The position numbers were made by a program, and so were the translations under genes. A DNA stretch of 64,000 nucleotides, from contig OX352761.1 in assembly GCA_947095585.1 (NCBI GenBank), positions 29,603,777-29,667,776 of the forward strand, given 5' to 3'. The stretch is from Nephrocerus scutellatus. Lineage: Eukaryota; Arthropoda; Insecta; Diptera; Pipunculidae. Of this stretch, positions 46,157 through 56,900 are shown one piece after another (position 1 is the first letter of the stretch; every line of letters begins with the position of its first letter). The notes under the pieces were generated by a model. It ran no database searches. It saw only the letters and a program-made list of their open reading frames with translations, and was not told the origin of the DNA.

Positions 46157-46745
46157 TTTTCCGTATTTTTTAAATTCTCTATATTAACTTCACTTGCCCG
46201 TGGGTCGGTCTTCTTCAAATTTTATATACGCGTGTATCTCCGATAGACAACACTTTTTGTAAAAATTTTGGAGACCCCGGGCCCCGTGTTCGTGGGACCC
46301 CATAAAATTTTTTTAAAAAAATTAATCCGATTTTCTTACAATTTTATATACGCGTGTATCTCCGATAGACAACACTTTTTGTAAAAATTTTGAAGACCCC
46401 GGGTGCCGGGTTCGTGGGACCCCATACAATTTTTTTAAAAAAATTAAACCTTCAAATTTTTTAAACGCGTGTATCTCCGATAGACAACACTTTTTGTAAA
46501 AATTTTGTAGACCCCGGGCCCCGGGGTCGTGGGGCCCCAATTTTTTTTTTTAAAATTAACCCGATTTTTTTTTAATTTTATATATGCGCGTATCTCCGAT
46601 GGACTTTTTGCAAAAATTTTGATTGCAGGGGTTTGGGGCCCTATATAAATTTTTCAAAAAAATTACCCCGATTTTCTTCAAATTTTAACACATACCCATC
46701 TCCTATTAGAGAATTTAATTTTTATGGGTTGTTTTTTTAAATTGT
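46157..46745 (+). repeat. TCTCTA repeat copy E
   Basis: It starts TTTTTTAAATTCTCTATATT then AACTTCACTTGCCCGTGG. About four internal units carry GTGTATCTCCGATAGACAAC and ACCCCGGGCCCCG-type GC blocks, spaced closely (about 120 bp). It ends CCTATTAGAGAATTTAATTT then TTATGGGTTG. Units within this copy resemble each other more than they do units in other copies. Confidence 0.8.
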
Positions 46746-47502
46746 TTTCGTAACAAATAAATTTATTCATTACACGACACGCAAGTGTCGCTTTTACAAA
46801 TAAAATCCATAATTAATTTTAATTAAAAATGCTAATGAACACTGACACGAATCAACGGCAAACGCGTAGTACTTTAGTCCAACATTTCAAACAAGTGGCG
46901 ATTACATTTGCTATCTTAACATCTAATTAAAATTAAGTATTTAAGTGTTCCATTATTGAATTTATCTTTTTAGCGGCTTCATTTTCCTGCTCCCGAATGT
47001 ACGCGCCTATTGCGTTCTATTTAAATCGAATGGGACAATCAATTTAAATCACAACAATACCGCCTTGTCCATGTATTTTTAAAGGAGACTTGAAGATCTA
47101 AACTTCGTGCTTTTTAAAAGGAAAGAACCAGATAATTACGTTGTTTTGCAGGACAACTAAGATGCGGTCTTTAAATCATCTCTCAAGCGATTTAGCGAAT
47201 GTTGCTAAACATTTTATTTAGATTTTCTTGGGTTTTCTACTCGCTTATTTTATTTTTTACGAGAGAGAAAAATTAACATATTACGATCGTAGCATACATG
47301 AGATCTTAAAGTTTTAAGTTTTAGGATAGTGGAGCATTCAATTTCCGAGTGGTCGCAGAAACTTGTGTACGGATATGAATTATTTCTGATGATATGTGCA
47401 GTTAACGGGCCAAGACCCCACACACCCAAATCCGGCGAGCTGGTTCGCGCATGTGCTAGGCATACACACGGGCCTTGTAATAAGCTGCACAAAATGAAAA
47501 AA
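46746..47502. other. Unannotated stretch
   Basis: No gene or recognised repeat. Overlapping frames at 47250-47628 on both strands look like chance. Confidence 0.45.
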
Positions 47503-48366
47503 AAAAACACCCATAATTGAAATGTTTCGTGTAAATTCTCTAATCGGGAATACACAATGTGCATTTTGAATAAAATTGGGTAAATTTTTTAAAATTTTTG
47601 TTAGAGAGCACCCCGACCCCGGGGCCATTTCAATACCAAATTTTTACAAAAAGTGCTGTCCATCGGAGATCGGAGATACACATGCATATAAAATTTGAAG
47701 AAAGTCGGGTAAATTTTTTAAACAATTTGTGTGGGTGACCCCTTACCCCGGGCCCCGATCGCTACAAAATTTTTACAAAAAGTGTTTTTCATCGGAGATA
47801 CACATGCGTATAAAATTTGAAAAATCGGTTTTATTTATAAAATTTGTATGGTTACCCCCGACCCCTGGGTCCGATTACTTCTAAATTTCTGCAAAAAGTG
47901 TTGTGCACCGAAGATACACATGCGTATAAAATTTGAAGAAAACCGGGTACTTTGTTTTTATAAAATTTGTATGGGTGCCCCCCAACCCCGAAGCCGAATC
48001 ATTTCCAAATGTTTACAAAAAGTGTTTTCCATCGGAGATACACATGCATATGCAATTCGGGCCCGTCCCTGGGCCCGATTACTTCCAATTTTTTACAAAA
48101 AGTGTTGTGCATCGGAGATACACATGCGTATACAATTTGAATAAAATTGGGTAAATTTTTAAAAACATTGTATGGGAGCCCCCCGACCCTGAGGCCCGAG
48201 GTACCCCAAATCTTAATAGAAAGTATTGTCATTGGAAATACACATGTGTGCCAAATTTGAATAAAATCGGACTATCGGAAGTGTGTTCAAAATTGATCAG
48301 AAGATTCTGCCCACCAGCCAGCCAGCCAGCTACGGGCACGCGAAGTTAATATAGAGAATTTAAAAG
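47503..48366 (-). repeat. TCTCTA repeat copy F
   Basis: It starts CACCCATAATTGAAATG then TTTCGTGTAAATTCTCTAATC. It contains six to seven internal units with CGGAGATACACATGCGTATA cores spaced about 115-125 bp. It ends with CCAGCCAGCCAGCC, then CGGGCACGCGAAGTTAATAT and AGAGAATTTAAA. It is the best-preserved copy for end structure, in opposite orientation to copy E. Confidence 0.85.
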
Positions 48367-49316
48367 ACAAGTATCACCATTAGAGGACCGAACCAAAATA
48401 TGATGTGGTTGATGTTCAGATATCGCGTCTATAACAGGTGTATAATCTCACTCGGAATCAATTTTTCACATACCACAAAAACAACATAAAAATTAAATTA
48501 TTAATCAACACGACAACACTTTAATGCACAACGCGGGTTTTCCTAAAGTGTGACAACTGTTCTTAGTATGTATGTTGTATGTATTTATCTAGTGCAAATT
48601 TCAGATATGTTCTCTAGGCTATCCTTTTGCCGACGCGATGCTTTGCTCGTCCTTGGATGAAGAGCAAAACGTAGCCGATGTCGATGAGCTAAGTCATCAA
48701 TCTTTTTTAAACGGGGAAATCCTTGATGAAAAATAGGACGAAACCATTAGCTTAATCTACCGGAAAATATTGAAATTTGCTGACGAATGCTATAGTCGTC
48801 AGTCTACGCCTCAACAGCCGTCAAGTTGTCTTCGTCATAGTCGTCGTCGTCGTTATCGTCAGCACCTTCAAACAATACCCCGCGGTTTAGCAGCATTCGT
48901 ATGATAAGTATTTGGCACTTGAGATCTGACACACGAAAATGTTTTCACGATTGATGAATTGCACCATGCGGCGAGCTTACACGCTCACTATAACTAACAC
49001 TGAAATACGATGGGCTTCAGTTAATGCAAATATAAACAAAAAAATTATCTGCTACAAGAAAGATAATTTTTTGCAAATGAGGGGGCGGGAACAGAATTTT
49101 CGCATTGACAGGCCATCATCATCGATATTACCATCAGTTAAATAGAATGGATTCCGACAGTATAAACCTATCATCGAAACTTATGGGGGTCTGTCTCTTA
49201 AAGTCACCTTTCAATTCAACTTTTGCAAATATATCTGTTGGCGTAATTTTGAAACTTTTATATTTCCATCCATTCCACGCCACGGCCTTCTCTTAGCCGT
49301 GTGGCACATTATATCC
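48367..49316. other. Unannotated stretch
   Basis: A short GTCGTCGTCGT microsatellite lies near 48840-48855. Frames at 48939-49145 and 49105-49296 (+) have no motif. Confidence 0.45.
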
Positions 49317-49591
49317 TATTCGTCTACTCTACTCTAGTCTACTCGAATCTACTCTATTCGACTCGACTCGACTCTACTCTACTCTACTCTACTCTACTCT
49401 ACTCTGCTCTACTCTAATCTACTCTACTCTACTCTACTCTACTCTACTCTACTCTACTCTACTCTACTCTACTCTATTCTACTCTACTCTACTCTACTCT
49501 ACTCTTCTCTACTCTACTCTACTCTACTCTACTCTACTCTACTCTACTCTGCTCTACTCTGCTCTACTCTGCTCTACTCTGATCTACTCTG
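49317..49591 (+). repeat. ACTCT pentanucleotide microsatellite
   Basis: About 55 near-perfect ACTCT repeats, with interspersed variants (CTCGACTCG, TCTGCTCT, TCTTCTCT), mostly toward the two edges. The centre is the most homogeneous, as expected for slippage growth. Confidence 0.98.
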
Positions 49592-49609
49592 TCATCCTTC
49601 AGATTTTCA

Positions 49610-50164
49610 TTGCCACCTACTTATATTGATATATGCAATTGCAATTGGAATATTATCCTTCTTATCCTTCATAAAAATTTTTTTCACATCCGCCTACCGA
49701 AGCGAAGAGGAACGCTCATTTCCATTGTATCATCGGAGCCTTTGTGTCAACCAATGCCGGAGGACGTATATTGGAGTGATACGTCCAACACTAATAGACT
49801 ATCGCTCAAAGGAAAGAAATCTCATAAAGTGTGTTATTTTCTCTTGGTCGTGCGGTGGCCTTTTTGCATTTTTTTATCTTACCACTGCGTACCCGGATTG
49901 TGCTGTGGCAATATGCAAACCACTATTGATTTTTTGCCAAACACTTTTGCTGCATCAGATAAATCTGAAAGAGTGGTGTTGTCAACGAACAATCAGCAGG
50001 AAGAAGATGACAGTTCTTTAAGATTACAGAATGGCAAGCATTCTAATAAATGTTTGGGTGGCTTGAATAGTTTTTTATTCGAAATTATTGCTGGTGCGAC
50101 TAAAACCTCGTTTAAGTCCACATTTTTCCACAATTTTTATAAAAGGCGACTTAATATAGAGTAG
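49610..50164 (+). CDS. Unrecognised 184-codon ORF, possible host exon(s)
   Basis: I do not recognise this protein. It has a basic, Ser-rich N-terminal half (KRRGTLISIVSSEPLCQPMP, TSNTNRLSLKGKKSHK), a central hydrophobic Cys-rich run (CYFLLVVRWPFCIFLSY) and a polar Ser/Asn/Gln-rich C-terminal half (STNNQQEEDDSSLRLQNGKH). The composition of the two polar parts is more coding-like than its surroundings. The central run may be a translated intron, since a CAG acceptor lies at about 49960, but the only nearby donors do not restore frame. The ORF is continuous to a TAG at 50162, just before an RTE scrap. It could also be an old transposon ORF. Confidence 0.3.
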   Translation: MPPTYIDICNCNWNIILLILHKNFFHIRLPKRRGTLISIVSSEPLCQPMPEDVYWSDTSNTNRLSLKGKKSHKVCYFLLVVRWPFCIFLSYHCVPGLCCGNMQTTIDFLPNTFAASDKSERVVLSTNNQQEEDDSSLRLQNGKHSNKCLGGLNSFLFEIIAGATKTSFKSTFFHNFYKRRLNIE

Positions 50165-50255
50165 ACTGCTACCACCAAACGTAGACGAAGTTACTAGTAG
50201 CTGAGATTTAAAAAACGTTATAACCATTTTATTATACACCAGCTGCTTGGATGTG
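50163..50255 (+). mobile_element. RTE-like scraps
   Basis: ACTGCTACCACCAAACGTAG then ACGAAGTTACTAG matches the linker (MLLPPSIDEVSR region of other copies), and TATACACCAGCTGCTTGGAT matches the complement of the thumb (SKLLVYK). The two pieces are in opposite orientations and far apart in the intact order, indicating rearrangement. Confidence 0.55.
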
Positions 50256-50299
50256 TTGTGAAGAGTTGATGAGCATAACAAAAAATTGTACCATTTTTG

Positions 50300-50515
50300 T
50301 TATACGAGTATCCTTACTAATATTAAATGTGAAAGTACGTCCGTCTGTCTGTTACCTTTTCACGGTTAAACGGCTGGACCGATTATATTCATGTTTTTTT
50401 TAAATGTTCGTATTAGTCCCAGGATGATAATAGGAACCCGGAAAATTGGATAATTCGAGATGAAAAAATGCCTTTTTCCATGTATGATGATTTATCTATG
50501 AACTCGCAACCATAA
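50300..50515 (+). repeat. Dispersed insect-type repeat (possibly Helitron-related)
   Basis: CCTTACTAATATTAAATGTG then AAAGTACGTCCGTCTGTCTG, followed by AACGGCTGGACCGATTATAT, matches the general form of a motif very common in insect non-autonomous repeats, often annotated as Helitrons. Only one copy is in the window and no ends can be set. Confidence 0.35.
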
Positions 50516-50559
50516 CGCACGATTCGAACACGTTTATATATATATATATATAGAGTAGT

Positions 50560-50607
<48 letters not shown>
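50516..50607. repeat. TA dinucleotide microsatellite
   Basis: A TA tract broken once by GAGTAGTAGA. The right edge is exactly the end of a Gypsy-type LTR, so the retrotransposon appears to have inserted into, or next to, this tract. Confidence 0.95.
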
Positions 50608-50613
<6 letters not shown>

Positions 50614-50869
50614 AAATTTGACGGGGAGTTGTCCAAATAAAAACACAGAAAAACTATTAGGTAAAATTATTGCCTAACTTTATTAAATCCAGAGGTTATG
50701 AATATCCGAGTTCTTCTCGCACGCTTTTTACATTACATTACATTATCTGTCATCTGACGTTGACAGAACACACACAATGCCGTGTTCACACACGTTCGCC
50801 GCACATCGCCACCATTGTGGTGTTTACACGCATACACGGCTGGCGGCTGGATTGTGCGTTTTCGTCACA
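50608..50869 (-). mobile_element. 3' LTR of a Ty3/Gypsy retrotransposon
   Basis: On the minus strand the LTR begins TGTGACGAAAACGCAC at 50869 and ends TTTACAACA at 50608 (262 bp, TG...CA). It is immediately preceded by the polypurine tract GTGGGGGAGAG (50880-50870), the second-strand primer. A poly(A)-type signal is not obvious. No matching 5' LTR is in the window. Confidence 0.8.
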
Positions 50870-50880
50870 CTCTCCCCCAC

Positions 50881-52645
50881 CTAGGAGGCAGCCATGTGTC
50901 GACCTTCGTTATCCACCCAGTTCTCCCAAGCATCGACTTGTTTCCCTCGATATGCAGCCAACCGGTGAACAATTTTGGGAGTAGTTCTTGGTGTGCGCCT
51001 GATTTTGAACGTGACATCCGTTAGTGCTTGCATAACACGATATGGTCCCTCCCAATTAGAATCCAGTTTTGAACATCGACCTGACCTACGTTTTGGGTTG
51101 TGAAACCAGACGAAGTCACCTGAAACAAATCTGTTGGAATTAGAGCTCAAATCATACCGAGACTTCATCCGACTAGCTGCCTTCAACATTTCTGAACGAG
51201 CCTTGTCATGTATTCCATTCAGTCTTGATTTCAGCTCAGCCGTCGCTGATACTTCGGGAAGTGGTCCCAGTGCCAAATCCGGAGGAAGAAGCCGAAAAGC
51301 ATCTTGTATGGAGTTTCTTTAATCGATTCTTGCTGCGCCGCTCTATACGCCATTCCAAAGAGTGGTAAGAGTTCGTCCCAATTGTCTTGCCGCGTATCAA
51401 CGAATTTCGCTAGGAAGTCTAAAATCGTTTTATTGATGCGTTCAACAAGCCCATCCGATTGTGGATGGAGAGGCGTTGTCCTGGTCTTATGAACTTCCAA
51501 TATCTTCATAACATTTTGGAAAACGTCAGCCTTAAAGTTTCGACCTTGATCAGAGTGCAATTCTCGTGGTACACCAAAACGACTGAAAACCTCCTGCACT
51601 AGCGTTCTTGAAACTGTATAAGCGGTTTGGTCTGCGATCGGTAGAATCTTGGAAAAATAGTCCATAAAAACCAGAATGTAGCGATTTCCTAGTTTGCTCT
51701 GCGGCAACGGACCCAAAATGTCAACAGCAACGCGCTGAATGACTCCCCTGATAAATAAATTTGAAGCTGTGCTTTCGTCTTTGTTTTAGGCCCCCTTTTC
51801 GCCGAGCAAACATCACACTCAGCGCAGTATTTGGGGATATCATCTCTCGCTCCAATCCAATAAAAGCGGGTTCGGATCTTTTCAAAAGTTTTGTTTACGC
51901 CGAAGTGCCCACCGTAACAAGAATCGTGGAAATGCTTTAAGACATCTTGGACCAAATTCTGCGGAATTATTGGCAGCCAGCGGTCTCGTTCAGAATTTAT
52001 TGTCGATGACCATCATTTACACAGAAAACCATCAACTGTCTGAAGTGATTCAAATTGAGCCCAATAGCCTTTAATCTTATTTGCTATTGCTATCTGCTTC
52101 CATTCAGGCATTTTCTTCAAGCGTACCCAATCGAGAACGTGTTGCAAAATGTCATCGTTTTGTTGTTCACGACTTAAAAGGCCTGTCGCAAAACTTTTTT
52201 TCTTTTTTCACGCAATGCTTACAGCTACTACCATCGCAAGGGCGTCTTGACAAAGCGTCAGCGTTTAGGTGCAGTCGCCCGGCGCGATGCTTCACGGTAA
52301 AATCATACTGCTGTAGTCGCTCGAGCCATCTAGCAAGCTGTCCTTCATGATTTTGAAACGAAAGCAACCAATTCAACGCTGCATGGTCAGTCCTTACCAC
52401 GAAATTACGCCCATACAAGTAAACATGGAAGTTCTCTATGCTCTTTATTAGCGCCAGTAATTCTTTTCTAGTGGTACAATAATTCCGCTCTGATTTGCGG
52501 TGACACTTGCTAAAATAAGCAATTACTCTTTCCTTGCCATTTTGTTTTTGCGAAAGAACTCCACCGATACCCTCGTTACTCGCATCAGTGCCTAAGATGA
52601 GCTGATTGTCGGCCAAAGGATAGGCCAACATAGGGGCGCTGATAA
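50881..52645 (-). mobile_element. Ty3/Gypsy pol relic: RNase H, zinc finger, integrase, GPY motif
   Basis: On the minus strand: RNase H at 52631-52167, with TDASNEGIGGVL, KELLALIKSIENF, RTDHAALNWL and LNADALSRR covering the four catalytic positions; the H2C2 zinc finger at 51955-51690 (HFHDSCYGGHFG, CDVCSAKRG); the integrase core at 51716-51231 with Asp in MDYFSK, Asp in HSDQGRNF and Glu in GLVERINK, the last two separated by 35 residues (DD35E); and a C-terminal region at 51276-50881 with WEGPYRVM (GPY/F motif). Frameshifts near 51.70 and 51.25 kb and a stop near 52.0 kb break the frame. The reverse transcriptase, protease and gag are absent because the copy is truncated at about 52645. I see no env-like ORF. 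Confidence 0.9.
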
Positions 52646-54066
52646 AGTTAACTTAACTTTATAGCGGTAAGTTTGGTTGGGTCAGTACGGTGTGAGGGAC
52701 AGCCAGACAACGCCTCTTATTTTGGCTTTTGGTGGATCTAAACGGTGTCTTGGGGGTGGAGGTCGGCGGGTCCCGGGTAACATCGGGGTTAACAACTAGT
52801 ATTTACATATATGCAAGCTTAGATTAGACAAATAAACAAAAAAAAAGTAACTCGATAGAGAGTGAAAGTAAGGGAAGGCTAATTTAAAATTGTACAACAA
52901 TAAAATACTTATGTGTATTTGCAGTGATTTTTTAATCAGCATGTTGTGTGCATTGTGTCATTCTGGCAGTCTAAATATGTTTATACCAGAAGGAATGACT
53001 CCCAACATTCCTTTTTATGTTAATAGGGACCATATATTATTTACATTTTTTTTAAATGGTTTCTTATAAAATGATAAAAGCGATGAAAAAGATACACAAA
53101 TTTCGTAGATAAAACTTAAACACGTAAAATTTTCTGACGATGTTGGTAAGGTTGTTAGGTGTTGTAAAAATTATACAAATCGTAGTGATTTTTTCCTAAC
53201 AATTTGTGCGAAGTACAAAAGCGAATGAAGAAAGTAAGACAACAGTAAGTAATTGATAGGCATAAAGTTTATCATTTGAAGTTATCTTGATTAGGACTTA
53301 AGGGATTAAGTCGTCTTCTTATTATGCCACAAATTGTTCTGTTTTGTTAAACTATATATTATCAAAACAGTATATATCTCCTTTGGTATTATTTTGGCTA
53401 AACCAAAGAAATCTTCCATAAGACATGTTAACCACATATTATGGATATGTCCTCTTGGTTGCAAGTCAAACACATGGAAAATGCTAGGTCTTGTGTAGCA
53501 AACAGTAAAACGAAACTTAATCAGGACAAAAAATATACATTTGGTATATAAATTTGTTGAATCTATTGTTTACTGAGAATATTTTTGGAATCTGTTAATC
53601 TTTTGGACTCAGTTTGGCTTATATATTTGCAAAATGGATGAAATTGAGACTTGGCATACAGGGCTTTGGAATGCTAATCCATTAAGTGATGATATCTCGA
53701 CCAATTTTGAGTAAGAAATTGTATGGGAGGAGGTCTATTTTGAACACCCATTGATGGAACACCCATTACATGGAAAAATACCTTAAAAATAAAACTTACA
53801 ATATCAGGTGATTACTTCTAAACTATTTAACACGAAGCTTCCAAGGATAGCTAATCGTAGGGATAAAAGATCAATACTTTTTCTTATAAAGGTAGCAAAG
53901 CGAACTTTCTCAACACACCTTACCACATAGGTGTAATTGTGTCAAAAGAATTAAATAAAAGTTCTCACCGAAAACCCTTCATTTATATTTTCCCTCCTAA
54001 AACTACCCCTAATAATACAAAAAACTCAAAATTACGCCATCTCAAGCCGAGCAATAAACAATTGTT
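52646..54066. other. Unannotated stretch
   Basis: The 52646-52805 part is unusually GC-rich (GGGGGTGGAGGTCGGCGGGT), and on the minus strand reads as Pro/Lys/Arg-rich sequence that could be ORF1 or gag debris. The rest is A/T-rich without motifs. Confidence 0.4.
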
Positions 54067-55400
54067 TTGATGATGATGATGAAAATGGGGTGTATTCTAG
54101 TAGCACCGCAACACCCATATGAATCTATTGGGCTTTCTCTGACTGACTGGAGACAGTGTATCCCCGTCCCTGTTAAACCCCCTCCATACCAATGACTCTT
54201 AGGAACTTAATAATATGAAGTGCGTTAAGTGAATGTTGTGCAGACTCCGAGATTGCGTGGGTTTCCATGTGGTTTCTTCTCTTATCATTCATTGATCCGC
54301 ATTCGTTGAGAAACTGCGAAGGGGTTTCCTCCGATTCCCCACAAAGCCTGCAGCTGCCATACCATACTCTTCTAATTTAAATTTTTTAAGTGCTCCTTCA
54401 GTCTACAATATCTTGTTAAGAGCCCCCTAATGATTCTTGTATTATTTCTACTTAGTCCCAATATTAATCGAGACATCTTTGGGTCATAGCTCTCCAGCAT
54501 TGCTTGTGGTAGGCCTGGGAGATGTTCCCATCTTAAGGAAGCAGCTACCTCACCTATTTTGCGTATCTCTTCCTGAAGTATGTGGTATCCCATACTATGG
54601 AATGGTTTTGGCCCTACAAGTGGAATTTCTGCTCCTTTGTTTAGCGAGTCTATTCGCTGCTTCGTTGCCTTCTATGCCAGTGTATCCCGGCGGCCAGTAC
54701 AAACTTATTTTGTTGATTTCGCCTACTCTGTTTAACTTCACCTTGCATTCCTCCACATAGTGGATTTGCTCACTACCACTATTTGTAGCCAGGAATTGCC
54801 TCCATACCCGCAGTGATGCAGGTTCTCATAACCCTTGCAACTGAAACACAGGCCAGCCTCTGCAGTTTTTCCAATTCCCCTCTGTGAGTGGTGCATATTC
54901 CTTGGTTCTATTCGCCCATGGCACTGCTCTTTAGGTATTCAATAGAATGACGGTATACATTACCTGCATTATTGTGGGAGTAACCTCCTAGAGTTTTCTG
55001 GGCATTCCTTGGCGTCATCTGTTTAAAGTGGTTAATCTGTATTGGATTAACGTTCTTTAACTACCTTCTTGTCACCATGACTATATCGTGTGTATAGCCT
55101 TGGAACGTTCATGCTTCAGCTAGTCGCTGGAGTAGTTCATATACAAGTATGTTCCACAAAAGAGCTGACAGTAGCACTCCTTGCTTGGGATTCTCTTGTT
55201 GTGCCAACCATAAAATGTTTATTACCGGCTATGGTCACCGCTGTTCTGGTACCCAGCATTCCGCACATCCATTCCGTGATTTTCCTTAATTGCCACGATG
55301 TGCCAGGCGTATATCCAAGGGTGCGAAACCCTTTACGCGTGCGGAATTGCCTTGGGAAGTGGAAGATCCTTAACCAAAACGTCGAAATGTTTTTTTATAA
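54067..55400 (-). mobile_element. LOA/I-like non-LTR retrotransposon relic with RNase H
   Basis: On the minus strand: decayed RT with KITEWMCGMLGTRTAVT and VGTTR at about 55.2-55.3 kb; a damaged palm near 55.08 kb; RNase H C-terminal motif LYWPPGYTGIEGNEAANRLA at about 54.66-54.72 kb (the usual Asp after GNEA is Asn here); then frame 54593-54372 with SRLILGLSRNNTRIIRGLLT and the zinc-binding tail. The left end carries ATGATGATGATG, i.e. a CAT-type trinucleotide 3' tail on the minus strand. It is a different family from the LOA-like copies at 17.7 and 63.3 kb. Confidence 0.75.
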
Positions 55401-55639
55401 AAACATACTCTTTATACTGCTGAATACTAAAGTTTTATATTATTTTCAAATAAATAATTATAAATTTAGTCTGACTTTGACTGATAAAATGGAAAAACGT
55501 CTCTAGTATAAATTGCATTGCCTTAACATTGCATTCTAAGCCTGTAACGACGACGGAACACCGAAAACCTCTGACAATTTGAGAGCTGTATATTATACGA
55601 ATATTTTGTTGAGTTTCGCATATAAACAGTGCCCAATAC

Positions 55640-55985
55640 ATTTCTATTCCTACGTATGGTGGTATGTTTATAACAACTTTAAAGACCTATCTAAAGCAAA
55701 TACAATTGATGGCGAGACCCATTATCACGTACGCACCAACGTTTGGTGGCCGAAAATTCTTGAACGGACAACGGCAACTAAGCTTCAGAAGCTACAAGGA
55801 ATTGGAAATTTTTGATCAGGAAAATGGCTGCTAGTTGCTATTAAGCTGCAACTAGAATACGGGTACAAACTGAAACACCTGGAACACCTAAAAATTCTTG
55901 ACTCAATTCGTGAAAATGACATGTTATGCATCCGGCTCGTAGGACCACAGTTTGTAGAAATTGCTCCTTACACTTGAAATAACAA
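55640..55985 (+). mobile_element. LOA-like fragment (between RT and RNase H)
   Basis: The frame at 55579-55815 contains VWWPKILERTTATKLQKLQG, matching the block at 18.75-18.85 kb. A later frame carries LKILDSIRENDMLC. The right end has CTCACCTAACCTAGG. It lies about 400 bp before an RNase H piece of the same family and orientation. Confidence 0.75.
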
Positions 55986-56385
55986 TACTCACCTAACCTA
56001 GGGTAGGGGCATAACTATTTAATTGAAAACAAGTTTTTTGAAATCGTAACTTATTCTGACTTTATTATGCTAATTTTCTTACTATTTATACAACTTATTT
56101 TGCTTACTAAGAATCAATTTAATTTACTTAAACTAGGCTAAATTGTTATTGTGCAATCCATGCTTACTAAGTATAAATGTAACAGCCTAAATTATTGTGC
56201 AATTTATGCCTACAAATTATTTCCCGTGTTGATTGTTGTGCAATTTTTGGGGTAAACGTCCGATCGATGATGACCCATATTCGTTGCGGAGTATGTACAC
56301 AACAATTGAAAAAATGCTTAAAACGTTTTTTTTTTGGTTTGTTTTAGTATTATTTTTTGTAAGGAATTTAGGGCACTAGAATATA
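55986..56385. other. Sequence between two LOA-like pieces
   Basis: About 400 bp of A/T-rich sequence with a repeated TGCTTACTAAG motif (56101, 56161) and an AATTTATGCC/AATTTTTGGG repeat. Possibly a small insertion; no ends recognised. Confidence 0.4.
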
Positions 56386-56900
56386 TATCTTTTCAGATCA
56401 GGGAATTACATACAACGAATCTGCAGATAAACTAGTTAGGGCAGGCTCGGAATCTGCGTTCAAAAGACCGGAACTCTACTGTGCTGTCAACTGGGCTGCC
56501 ACCACAGCACTGATAAGTTATTAGGAACACAAACTTCGTTTAACCCACTGGGAAAACGTCTCGGGCCAAACAATTAATCAGGCCATTTTCCTTTTCTAAT
56601 GGGTAGTTTTCTAACAGGTCATTGTGGATTGCGGTATCACCTTAACAAAATTGGTATGGTCTCAGAGACAGAATGTAGGTTCTGCTTGAAAGATGATAAG
56701 TCATCCGACCATGTTCTCTGTAAATGCCCAGCATTACTTTGGTTAAGGAGCCGTGTTTTCCATATGGAAATATGTTCGTCGGCGGAGCTGAGGAACTCTG
56801 CCACTAAGGACATACTATCCTTCATTAGGGAATTATGCTCGACAGCTGAATTAAGGTGACGTTCCACCTCTCCAGTGAAGGATAAAGTAAATACACCCTA
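56386..56900 (+). mobile_element. LOA-like RNase H end and CCHC tail
   Basis: RIYIFSDQG is fused to YNESADKLVRAGSESAFKRP at 56.38-56.47 kb: the strand carrying the third catalytic Asp joins directly to the last one, so about 60 residues of RNase H are deleted. Then comes NWAATTALISY. The frame at 56599-56859 gives FLTGHCGLRYHLNKIGM with the zinc-binding CRFC...DHVLCKC, and ends TAELR. Confidence 0.82.

Noticed and set aside
49317..49591. Pentanucleotide array considered as a CRISPR or regulatory array
   Set aside because: There are no spacers; it is a simple ACTCT microsatellite with edge decay.
50881..52645. Complete endogenous retrovirus with env
   Set aside because: The 3' end goes from the GPY/F region directly to the polypurine tract and LTR, leaving no room for env; RT, protease and gag are also absent.
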